37,724 bases of DNA, taken from contig JAOARN010000045.1 in NCBI GenBank assembly GCA_025210485.1, positions 1-37,724 of the forward strand. Reading direction: 5' to 3'. Below, piece after piece: positions 1-7,365 of this stretch. This DNA comes from Marinifilaceae bacterium (lineage in GTDB: Bacteria; Bacteroidota; Bacteroidia; Bacteroidales; Marinifilaceae). Both the position numbers and the translations under genes were made by a program. Every line of letters begins with the position of its first letter. Position 1 is the stretch's first letter. The notes beneath the pieces are model-generated. The model searched no databases. It worked only from the letters and a program-made list of their open reading frames with translations, and was not told the DNA's origin.

Positions 1-32
1 AAAATAAAAAATAATCGCCACGAAATTCCAGA

Positions 33-66
33 ACAGACTTCTCTGGGGTACCCCAGAGAAGTCTGT
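33..66. terminator. 34-bp perfect palindrome, probable strong terminator
   Basis: Two 17-base halves starting ACAGACTTCTC and ending GAGAAGTCTGT are exact reverse complements around a GGGGTACCCC centre. Outside it TTCC (26-29) can pair with GGAA (67-70) if three bases bulge, and ACTTTTTTATTT follows, so on the plus strand this would form a G+C-rich hairpin and T-tract ending a gene that lies left of the window. The exact symmetry also fits a dimer-binding site or an end of a mobile element; the T-tract favours a terminator. Confidence 0.6.
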
Positions 67-90
67 GGAAACTTTTTTATTTAAATAAAA

Positions 91-138
91 TGGTATACTT
101 TTGGATTAAAATAGTGGTATACTTTTCGGTTAGAATAT
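91..138. repeat. Two tandem copies of a 24-bp repeat
   Basis: Two adjacent 24-base units (91-114 and 115-138) both begin TGGTATACTTTT and continue GGATTAAAATAG or CGGTTAGAATAT, matching at about 19 of 24 positions. No gene covers them. Short tandem repeats of this kind occur at the ends of some insertion sequences (for example IS21-type elements), so this may be the end or remnant of an element left of the window, but no transposase is visible here. Confidence 0.5.
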
Positions 139-803
139 ACACATAATTTTATGGTCTCCACCTATTATTTAAACTAATACAGTATTTCTAAGATTTTAAA
201 TTAACGATATTCCTACTGATATCCTGAAATTGCTGTGATATAGATATGAGGATAATTTGAAGAGGATGCTTAAGCTTCCAGCTAGGTTTAGTTTAGTGCT
301 GATTCATAAATGTGAAGTGCTTCTGTCATAATGGTTTACCTGCAATAAGGAATCATTAAATACTTTTAAATTAAAGATTTTTATATTATCTAATATATTG
401 ATTCTAATTAAATCGTTTAAGTTAATTCTTAATACAATGAGTTGAGTATATTGTATTATTTATTAGCTGTATGAGTATTATGTTAGTCTAATATTTATTT
501 TAGAGCAATTTTTTTTATTAATATAAATAATCTCCATTTAATCATTGGGATAAATCTGGACAACTTTATGATAAATTTAAAGATTTGGATGTAAAAAACT
601 TTTTATCCTTGTAGTTTCAGTTCTCAGAAAAAAATGATGTTATTAATTCTGATATATGTCATGTGTTTAAAAATCTGTTTTTATTACAATCAGATAGTCA
701 GGTTTTTAGTTTGGTGAAAAAGCTATTGTTAAAAAAATATAATGAGCAAATTGAATTGTTTTTTTATATATATTTGCAGCCTAAAATTCAAATATATATT
801 ATT
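139..803. other. Gene-free left-edge region
   Basis: No convincing gene. A frame in phase with yitT is open from 531 to 803 apart from one TAG at 612-614 and reads like coding sequence in places, which may be a decayed gene or chance in A+T-rich DNA. Two promoter-like boxes lie here: TATCCTTG at 604-611 with TTG at 585-587, and TATATTTG at 769-776 with TTG at 751-753. The second is well placed for the yitT start at 804. Confidence 0.4.
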
Positions 804-1649
804 ATGATTAAGGAACTTAAAAGTTATTTAGTGATCACATTTGGACTGTTCATTTTTGCTTTTGCGTGGACAGCGTTTTTGATACCTTCTCATATTACAG
901 CTGGTGGTATTAGTGGGGTGGGTACCTTGATTTATTTTGCTACAGGTTTTCCTGTTGCATATAGTTATTTAATAATAAATGGTATTTTGGTCGCCATCGC
1001 TTTACAGATTCTAGGTAGGGGGTTTGGTGCAAAAACCGTTTATGCTATTGTTATTACATCTTTGTTTTTTTATTTTTTACAAAAGTTTATAACAGAGCCA
1101 TTAGTACCTGAAAAGTTTATGGCTACAGTTGTTGGAGCAATTTTGAATGGAGCTGGAGTTGGTGTGGCTATATCACAAGGTGGGAGTACAGGCGGGACAG
1201 ATATTATTGCTTTGATTATTAATAAGTATAAGAATATTAGTCCTGGACGAATTATTTTATATATTGATGTTTTAATCATATCATCGTCATATTTAATCTT
1301 TAAGGAATTGAATCAATTAGTGTACGGTTTTGTTGTTATGGGTATAACGGCTTATGTTATTGATTTAATCTTGACTGGATCAAAACAGAGTATGCAGTTG
1401 TTTATCTTTTCACAAAAGCATGAGGAAATTGCTGAGGCTATTGTGAATTCAGTGGGAAGAGGTGTTTCTGTTATTGATAGTAAGGGATGGTATACGAAGG
1501 AACATAATACAATTTTAATGGTTGTAATTAGAAAACCTGAATCTCCTATTGTATTTAAGCTGATTAAAGAAATAGATAATGATGCATTTGTTTCAGTAGG
1601 ATCTGTAATGGGTGTATATGGTCATGGTTTTGAGGAAATAAAAGTATAG
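804..1649 (+). CDS. YitT family membrane protein (DUF161 + DUF2179)
   Basis: Integral inner-membrane protein of the YitT family, 281 residues, the usual length. The N-terminal two thirds hold about five or six hydrophobic segments with family motifs, including the glycine-rich ITAGGISGVG near residue 32 and GGSTGGTDIIALI near residue 130. The C-terminal ~80 residues form the soluble DUF2179 domain, ending in SVGSVMGVYGHGFEEI. The transported substrate, if any, is not known for the family. I chose ATG 804: the frame stays open upstream to a GTG at 663, but those 47 residues do not resemble a YitT N-terminus, and a TAnnTTTG box at 769-776 lies just upstream. It stands alone and converges with the TonB receptor across a shared terminator. 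Confidence 0.85.
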   Translation: MIKELKSYLVITFGLFIFAFAWTAFLIPSHITAGGISGVGTLIYFATGFPVAYSYLIINGILVAIALQILGRGFGAKTVYAIVITSLFFYFLQKFITEPLVPEKFMATVVGAILNGAGVGVAISQGGSTGGTDIIALIINKYKNISPGRIILYIDVLIISSSYLIFKELNQLVYGFVVMGITAYVIDLILTGSKQSMQLFIFSQKHEEIAEAIVNSVGRGVSVIDSKGWYTKEHNTILMVVIRKPESPIVFKLIKEIDNDAFVSVGSVMGVYGHGFEEIKV

Positions 1650-1660
1650 AATAAAATAGA

Positions 1661-1690
1661 GAGGCTAAATGATTTTGATAATTTAGCCTC
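1661..1690. terminator. Bidirectional terminator between yitT and the TonB receptor gene
   Basis: GAGGCTAAAT and ATTTAGCCTC form a perfect 10-bp stem around a 10-base loop. ATTTTTG follows on the plus strand and an A-rich stretch precedes it, giving U-rich RNA in both directions. Confidence 0.85.
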
Positions 1691-1711
1691 ATTTTTGAAT
1701 GTGAATTATTT

Positions 1712-4417
1712 TTAAAAATTATACTTTATGCTTAACATATAGTTTGGGTTTCTGCTTGTGTATTTGATAGTTTCAATATAATAATCATTTTCTGAACTGG
1801 TATTGCTTTGCTTGCTATTTGAAATATTTTTTGCACTGACTCCAAATTCCCAGTGACTATTTTGTTTCTGATAAGTTAATTCGGCTTCAAATAAATCATA
1901 GTTTTCGTCCACATTCTTATCCTTCGATTCATAACTGTAAAGATCATAGTTAGCAGTAAGAATAAAGTTTTTCAAAAAGCATGCATCCAATCTAATATAA
2001 GGCTTATTGGTGTAATAACTATTTGTTTGATTGTTAGTTTTATATTTGTTTTTGATATAATTGTAACCAACTTTTATATTAGGAATTTTCGAAAAGTTGG
2101 TACCAATATATGCATTGTAATTAATAGTATTATTCTGAGATTTTGATTCTTCGGAATTCACAATATTATAAGATTTAGACCAATTATAACTAAATTTTGC
2201 ACCCAGTTTTAGGTATTTAAATTTTCTACTATATTTAGAATTAAAGTACAGACTTTCATCATCTTGGTTTGAATTAATACTGCTTGATATTCTGTTTAAA
2301 TCAAAGTATTCACTATTAGACTTGACTCCATTTATTTTTTTTGTATATGTTAAGTTAGCAAACATATGTGTATAGTTAAACATATTAAAACTGAAAAAAC
2401 TTAAGCTGTATTTATGTGTTTTTGAACTTTTTAAGTCTGAGTTGCCCTTGTATAAAGCATTGTAGTTTTCTAGGACTAATCCTTCTGAGTATTTTGTAAT
2501 ATCTGTATAATTGCGAGTTATAGAATATTTAAATCTTAAGTTCTGAGATTTTCTCATCTGCCAATTAATATAAATATCAGGCAGTAATTCATAAAATTCA
2601 TCGTTTTTTGAATTTGCACTCTCGTATTTTGTTCTAAATTTGTGTAAACCTATACCAGGGTTAAATATAATATCTCCTAGTTGAACTTTATAGTGTAATT
2701 CTGTGAAAATATCCGAAAGACTGTATTTTACATCATTTGTTAATTCATCGTTTTTAAAATCAATCGTATTGTTTTTTGATAGATTCTGAAATATAGAGGT
2801 ATTGTATTTTTGAGTGTTTAAAATATTACCAAAGCTTAGTTGTAAATTGCTCTTGTCGTTAAGTAGATAAAAGTAATCAAATTTAACATCTAATTTACTA
2901 TACCTTATTTTTTTATTTTGACTAATATCATAAGTGTTTCCTGATTCACTTACATTAATTATATCTTTGAAACCAAATTGATCTGTGATACTTCTGTATA
3001 ATGGAGATTCATCTTTATGTTCAAATAATGCGTTTGCAGCTATTATATTTTTTTTGTTGGCTGTAAAATATAATTCCGCTGATTGCTTGACATTTAGAGG
3101 TTTTTGTTTTTTGTTTTCAATTATATATTTTTCCTGTTCTTTGGTTGATGAAATTATATTTTTTTCTTCCTTATCATCATTGTATTTTATAAAACCATCA
3201 TAATTAATGTGTAATTTTTCATTTGGAGAATATACAGCATTTAGTTTGTATAGGTTGAGATTAGTTTCCTGATTAGTGTGGTTAGTTATATTTTCATTAT
3301 TGTTTTTATCATTCTGAAGTTTGTAGTTCCGTTCGATATTCTTTTCTACAATATCTTTGTTATATGAATAAATTCCAAAACCACCCAAATTAAAGGATTC
3401 AGAAGCTGAATACGAGAAATTAAAGGCTCCAAATTTCGATTCTACTTGTTTTGAATTATTGCTTTTACTCATGTTTATACCTAAGTTGTTGTTGGTTTGA
3501 CTAAAGTTGCTGCCACTTCGAGAATGCATATTTTTAAAGCCTCCTGTAAAGTTCATAAAATCACGACGTGAAAATGGCATTTCGCCAATATTGTTTAGAT
3601 CTCCAATTATATTTGCAGAGAATTTAGGGTTATAGTAAAACAATTTGGTGCTAGCTAGATATTCTTCATTTGTGCCAGCGGATAATTTCGATTCTCCAAA
3701 CCATAGGTTCTTCATTCCTTCTTTAAGTTTTATATTTAGAGCAATATTGTCTTCGTCAAAACTTAAGCCTTTCATTTGGTTTATCTCGTTGTAATTTCTC
3801 AATACTTGTACTTTATCTACTGAGTTTGATGGTAGATTATTTGCAGCAAGCTTTGAATCGCCGTCAAAAAATTCTTTCCCCTCTACCAAAAGTTTTTGTA
3901 CTTTTTTCCCTTCAACTTCTATTTGTCCTTCCTCATTAATCTCTACTCCTGGTAAATTTTCTAAAACATCTATAAGTTTTTTTTCAGTCCCAGTTTTGAA
4001 AGAATCGGCATCATAAACTATAGTGTCTCCTTTTACACTAACTGGCATCGTGTAGCTAACATTGATTTGATTGAGCTCACTATCCGACGCTTGCATTTGA
4101 TATGACTTAATGATTTTTGATTTGATATTTTTTTTTGTTTCGATTGTATCTACTATAGTTTTGTAGCCTATAAAACTAATTTTCACGATGTATTTCTTTT
4201 CGTTCTGTAGTTTTAGTCTAAAAAATCCTTGGTTAGAACTTACACAATAGGTTTCCATCTTTTTCGATTCTGTATTTATGGCTATTACATTAGCCATTAC
4301 CATTGGTTTTTTATTCTCATCCTTTATTTTAGCCTCTAAGCTAATTCCTTTGTTTTGTGCAAGTGATGTGAAACCTAAGAATATAAATATATAAATAAGT
4401 ATATGTTTCATGCTCAT
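1712..4417 (-). CDS. TonB-dependent receptor-like outer membrane protein
   Basis: Outer-membrane beta-barrel receptor, 901 residues. A signal peptide (MKHILIYIFIFLGFTSLAQ) is followed by a carboxypeptidase-regulatory-like beta-sandwich (about 22-110), a plug-like region (about 125-225, with VLENLPGVEINEEGQIEVEG and LLVEGKEFFDGD) and a long Asn/Ser/Tyr-rich barrel to the terminal aromatic residue (SIKYNF). This layout is typical of Bacteroidota receptors with an OMP_b-brl_3-type barrel, which import an unidentified substrate with TonB energy or act as a secretion or assembly pore. The gene lies 44 bp downstream of a GLPGLI-protein gene, a pairing seen often in the phylum, so the two are probably one transcript. 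The start could be the ATG at 4417 or two codons later at 4411. The ligand cannot be told from sequence. Confidence 0.85.
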   Translation of the reverse strand: MSMKHILIYIFIFLGFTSLAQNKGISLEAKIKDENKKPMVMANVIAINTESKKMETYCVSSNQGFFRLKLQNEKKYIVKISFIGYKTIVDTIETKKNIKSKIIKSYQMQASDSELNQINVSYTMPVSVKGDTIVYDADSFKTGTEKKLIDVLENLPGVEINEEGQIEVEGKKVQKLLVEGKEFFDGDSKLAANNLPSNSVDKVQVLRNYNEINQMKGLSFDEDNIALNIKLKEGMKNLWFGESKLSAGTNEEYLASTKLFYYNPKFSANIIGDLNNIGEMPFSRRDFMNFTGGFKNMHSRSGSNFSQTNNNLGINMSKSNNSKQVESKFGAFNFSYSASESFNLGGFGIYSYNKDIVEKNIERNYKLQNDKNNNENITNHTNQETNLNLYKLNAVYSPNEKLHINYDGFIKYNDDKEEKNIISSTKEQEKYIIENKKQKPLNVKQSAELYFTANKKNIIAANALFEHKDESPLYRSITDQFGFKDIINVSESGNTYDISQNKKIRYSKLDVKFDYFYLLNDKSNLQLSFGNILNTQKYNTSIFQNLSKNNTIDFKNDELTNDVKYSLSDIFTELHYKVQLGDIIFNPGIGLHKFRTKYESANSKNDEFYELLPDIYINWQMRKSQNLRFKYSITRNYTDITKYSEGLVLENYNALYKGNSDLKSSKTHKYSLSFFSFNMFNYTHMFANLTYTKKINGVKSNSEYFDLNRISSSINSNQDDESLYFNSKYSRKFKYLKLGAKFSYNWSKSYNIVNSEESKSQNNTINYNAYIGTNFSKIPNIKVGYNYIKNKYKTNNQTNSYYTNKPYIRLDACFLKNFILTANYDLYSYESKDKNVDENYDLFEAELTYQKQNSHWEFGVSAKNISNSKQSNTSSENDYYIETIKYTSRNPNYMLSIKYNF

Positions 4418-4461
4418 TAGTTTAGTTCAAAATTATGTTTTGTATTGGTATAATGTATTTG

Positions 4462-5295
4462 CTAGAAATGATTTCTAGGTCTTGCCTTGTTGTTTCTTTT
4501 TCTCATTTCCATAATATCTTTATGTTTTTTTATAGCAATAGTTTTGTATTCTAATTCAGTTACTTTTTTGCCTTTGGATGGAATTTTGACTTTGATGCGT
4601 TCGTTTGGATTTAATAGAATTTCAGAACAAAGTATCGTACTAAAACCATTGTTGACCTCAAGTATTAAACCTGGTAAGCCCCAATATTGTGAAGGACCTG
4701 TACTGATTGGTATCTCAGGACAAAACCATGCCGTTATTCTCATTTCTCTTTTTTTTGCAGAATTGGCTGGTTTGATGTTTTTGGCTCTCGCTTTTTTTCT
4801 TATAGGTAATTTTTTGATAGCAGTTGCTTTAATAACAGTGTATCGTCCAATCTTTTTTGTTTCACCAGTTATGTTCCAGTCGTATGTTTTTAGCTTATCA
4901 TTAATGAGAAAGGGTTTCCCGTATAAGTCAATATTATATGAGTATATTTTATTAAGTAGATCTTTGTAGTAATTTTCCCCTGAAGGATTACCTGTCATAG
5001 ATGAAAACATTTTATATCTCCCTTTATTAGAAGAGTTGCTGCTTTCTAATTGTTCGTTTTCTTTATATATGGATTCGTGGTCAACAATATAAAGTGTATA
5101 CTTTTTATTGGAGTTTTCCTTGAGCATTTTGATAATTTGTTGTTTTCTGTCTTCAGGTATTTTCCTGTTTTTAAAAAAGTCTAAATCGGTTTTAGTGTTT
5201 GCGAAATATGTAATTTTGGCATTGAAGTTTTGTGAAAATGTGCTGTTGCTTATTGTGATTAGACAAAATAATAATGTGTAAATGTAGATTTTCAT
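4462..5295 (-). CDS. GLPGLI family protein
   Basis: Exported protein of 277 residues in the GLPGLI family. The N-terminus is a signal peptide (MKIYIYTLLFCLITISNSTFSQ). The name-giving hexapeptide GLPGLI is present exactly at about 206-211, within AWFCPEIPISTGPSQYWGLP, the most conserved part of the family. The C-terminus is basic (KKHKDIMEMRKRNNKARPR). The function is unknown, but members are regularly encoded beside TonB-dependent receptors, as here, where it is the first gene of the pair and is followed 44 bp later by the receptor. I infer a periplasmic or surface partner of that receptor. I found no clear TAnnTTTG box upstream. Confidence 0.9.
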   Translation of the reverse strand: MKIYIYTLLFCLITISNSTFSQNFNAKITYFANTKTDLDFFKNRKIPEDRKQQIIKMLKENSNKKYTLYIVDHESIYKENEQLESSNSSNKGRYKMFSSMTGNPSGENYYKDLLNKIYSYNIDLYGKPFLINDKLKTYDWNITGETKKIGRYTVIKATAIKKLPIRKKARAKNIKPANSAKKREMRITAWFCPEIPISTGPSQYWGLPGLILEVNNGFSTILCSEILLNPNERIKVKIPSKGKKVTELEYKTIAIKKHKDIMEMRKRNNKARPRNHF

Positions 5296-5910
5296 CTTGA
5301 TTTTTTTTAGTTAATAATATTGGTTTTGACTTTAGATATTTGGAAAGGTTTAATTGCTTCTTAAAAAAAGTTATAATGTTATTTATAGTTTTGAAAATTA
5401 TGTTTGTTTTAGTTAATATTTATATGTTAATCTGTCTAGCTTACTATTAGGAGGTTAAAAAAAAATAAACATTTTCTCTGATTTTGATGATTTATTGTTA
5501 TCATATAAAAAAATAAATATGAGGATGGCATTCCTGATTGTAATAATTATGTAAGATTTTATAATGTTGAAATTTTTTGTGATGTGTTTTTATATATGTT
5601 AAGTATTATTTGGTGAAATTGTCATAGTTGTAAGTTTTGTTTCTCGTTGATATTTCTGATAAACAAACTAGTGTAGTTGAGGTATGGATTGTGTAAGATC
5701 CGAGTATTTTTAGGTTTTTGTTTGATTTATCTTTATTCTGTTAATCTTTATTGGAGTGAAGTGGATAAATATAATAATCTTGTTGGAGTCGAATTTTTAT
5801 AATGTCCAGTTAAGTCTATAAAAAAATATTAACAATATAATATTTGAATTAATTATGTTTTAAATGTATTTGAATGGTAAAATTATTATATTAAATCTAA
5901 CACAAATATT
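5296..5910. other. Intergenic region, 615 bp, no gene seen
   Basis: This A+T-rich stretch separates the divergent GLPGLI gene and the small membrane protein gene. It must hold both promoters, but I see only one-mismatch versions of TAnnTTTG near 5840-5875 and nothing firm on the minus strand. A stray AGGAGG at 5450-5455 precedes no start codon of an open frame. Confidence 0.5.
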
Positions 5911-6297
5911 ATGGAAAACAAAAAATCGAGTACTCCTATGGTTCTTGGAATTGTAGGTTTTGTTGTTAATATCCCAGGATTATTTTGTGCTGCAGCCTGT
6001 GGTGCAGCTACTGGTGTTGCAACAGAAATGGCTGCTATAGAGTCGGGTATGGAAAGCGATGGAACAGCTGGAGCTGCAGTTATGGGGTCAGTTGTATTGA
6101 TGACTATTATACCAATGTTAATAGGGTTTATTGCTAGTTTTATGGCAAAAAGCAAGGCTGTTGTAGCAGCTTGGTTGATGATTTTATCTGCTATTGCTTT
6201 GTTTATTATAACTATTTTGAGTGGCAATTGGGTGTTTGGACTTGTTAATACCGTTTGTTATCTGGTAGGAGGTATTTTGGCTCTTGGAAATAGATAG
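5911..6297 (+). CDS. Small four-helix membrane protein of unknown function
   Basis: A 128-residue hydrophobic protein with about four membrane segments (roughly residues 10-35, 56-78, 83-103 and 106-125), rich in Gly and Ala, with a short charged N-terminus (MENKKSSTP). It resembles the small DUF4190/DUF4064-like membrane proteins in style, but I cannot place it in a named family with confidence. It has three cysteines or cysteine-adjacent alanines (FCAAACGAA) near residue 25. Its stop codon is followed within 13 bases by a hairpin (6310-6339), then by the Lgt-like gene. It may share transcription with that gene, subject to the hairpin. Confidence 0.65.
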   Translation: MENKKSSTPMVLGIVGFVVNIPGLFCAAACGAATGVATEMAAIESGMESDGTAGAAVMGSVVLMTIIPMLIGFIASFMAKSKAVVAAWLMILSAIALFIITILSGNWVFGLVNTVCYLVGGILALGNR

Positions 6298-6309
6298 TGA
6301 GATTACAAA

Positions 6310-6339
6310 TTATAAAAGGACTTTATTGTCCTTTTATAA
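6310..6339 (+). terminator. Hairpin between the small membrane gene and the Lgt-like gene
   Basis: TTATAAAAGGAC and GTCCTTTTATAA form a perfect 12-bp stem with loop TTTATT, followed by ACTTTATTTAT. It ends only 11 bases before ATG 6351, so it is either the terminator of the upstream gene or a structure controlling the downstream start. It would lie inside the Lgt-like frame if that gene began at GTG 6297, which argues for ATG 6351. Confidence 0.65.
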
Positions 6340-6350
6340 ACTTTATTTAT

Positions 6351-7103
6351 ATGTTTAGAAAATTCGTCCTGTTTGGAGATACAGTCCATTTATATAATAT
6401 GTTCCTAATGCTAGCTATTATAGTTGCATCATTGTTGAATGAATATTATATTAGAAAGTATTGCAAGGAAGAGAGGAGAGAGATTTATTTGCGCCTCTTT
6501 ATTCCTATTGCGGTAATAATGGGACTTTTTGGTGCTTTTGTGATGGAGTTGATAACTCAGTCAAAATCATTTAGTATTGGTAATTTAAATAGCGGTTTTA
6601 CCTTTTATGGTGGTTTTTTAATGGCTTTTGTCATTTTGATAATTTATGGTTTTATATCAAAAATCAAGCTTGTTTTTTTAATTAATTTTTATGCCCCTTC
6701 AATTGCTATAGCTCATGCAATTGGACGTATAGGTTGCTTTTTTGCAGGTTGTTGTTATGGTGCTCCCACTAGTTTTTTTATGGGTGTTATTTATCCTGAA
6801 GGCAGTCTACCTTTTTCTCATTACGGTGCGTGTTCTTTGCACCCTACTCAGTTGTACGAAAGCATTGCTTTATTTAGTATGTTTTTTATTCTTAATAAGA
6901 TTAAATTTAAGTATAGATTTTCATTTTATGTTATTTCTTATGCTATTGTTCGATTTTTAGTGGAAATTCTTAGAGCTGATTCTAGAGGGCAGTTATTAGG
7001 AACTGAAATTTGTTCCCCTTCACAATTAATAGCGATTTTGTTTGTTTTTATCGGGATAATAAATCTTTTTTATGTAAAGTTTCATCGGAATATCGGATTT
7101 TGA
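6351..7103 (+). CDS. Divergent Lgt-like diacylglyceryl transferase family membrane protein
   Basis: Polytopic inner-membrane protein (250 residues, about seven helices) of the prolipoprotein diacylglyceryl transferase family, which moves diacylglycerol from phosphatidylglycerol onto lipobox cysteines. Recognisable pieces are FYGG (about 85-88, where classical Lgt has HGG), AHAIGRIGCFFAGCCYG (about 121-137, where classical Lgt has GRIGNFIN and an acidic residue), HPTQLYE (164-170) and the RFLVEILRAD segment (from 202) matching the essential C-terminal Arg region. The GCFFAGCCYG version marks a separate Lgt-like clade, so a second, specialised lipid-transferase role is possible and the housekeeping Lgt may lie elsewhere. 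ATG 6351 was chosen because of the hairpin just upstream and the Lgt-like N-terminus FVLFGDTVHLYNMFL. Enzyme activity is inferred. Confidence 0.8.
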   Translation: MFRKFVLFGDTVHLYNMFLMLAIIVASLLNEYYIRKYCKEERREIYLRLFIPIAVIMGLFGAFVMELITQSKSFSIGNLNSGFTFYGGFLMAFVILIIYGFISKIKLVFLINFYAPSIAIAHAIGRIGCFFAGCCYGAPTSFFMGVIYPEGSLPFSHYGACSLHPTQLYESIALFSMFFILNKIKFKYRFSFYVISYAIVRFLVEILRADSRGQLLGTEICSPSQLIAILFVFIGIINLFYVKFHRNIGF

Positions 7104-7250
7104 GTTCAGTTTTTCTTTCTAAAATACAGCCTTGTTTTTTGAAAGTTTGGACTAGTTTATAGTCTTTAAATTAGGGTTACAGATGTAGTAAATTATATTA
7201 GCTCTGTTTTTTTAGCTTGCAGTACGCAAATGTTTTCATTTTATGGGAAA

Positions 7251-7282
7251 TGGGATTTTTAAGAGTGTGTAAAAATCCCATT
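7251..7282. terminator. Bidirectional terminator after the Lgt-like gene
   Basis: ATGGGATTTTTA (7251-7262) and TAAAAATCCCAT (7271-7282) form a perfect 12-bp stem with an 8-base loop, followed by TTTTCTT. It serves convergent genes ending at 7103 (plus) and 7366 (minus). Confidence 0.8.
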
Positions 7283-7315
7283 TTCTTGATATCTTTCTAT
7301 ATGCTTGAGACTGTT

Positions 7316-7361
7316 TTTATAAATACGACAGATTATAAGTTTTACCTGCTGTATTTATAAA
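7316..7361 (-). terminator. Inverted repeat just downstream of the phosphoesterase gene
   Basis: TTTATAAATACGACAG (7316-7331) and CTGCTGTATTTATAAA (7346-7361) pair over 16 positions with two mismatches around a 14-base loop. It starts four bases past the stop codon of the minus-strand gene and could be its terminator or a 3' stabilising hairpin. Confidence 0.5.
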
Positions 7362-7365
7362 TTAT

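Noticed and set aside
663..803. Longer yitT frame starting at GTG 663
   Set aside because: The 47 extra residues are unlike YitT N-termini and a promoter box lies at 769-776.
4487..4969. 160-codon plus-strand frame opposite the GLPGLI gene
   Set aside because: It is an antisense shadow of a gene with a signal peptide and the exact GLPGLI motif; hydrophobic composition comes from complementary codons.
5450..5560. AGGAGG and a nearby short frame starting ATGAGGATGGCATTC
   Set aside because: The frame ends after 11 codons and the AGGAGG is not at a working distance.
5886..6227. 113-codon minus-strand frame opposite the small membrane protein
   Set aside because: It is a mirror of the Gly/Ala/Val-rich sense frame, with no family features.
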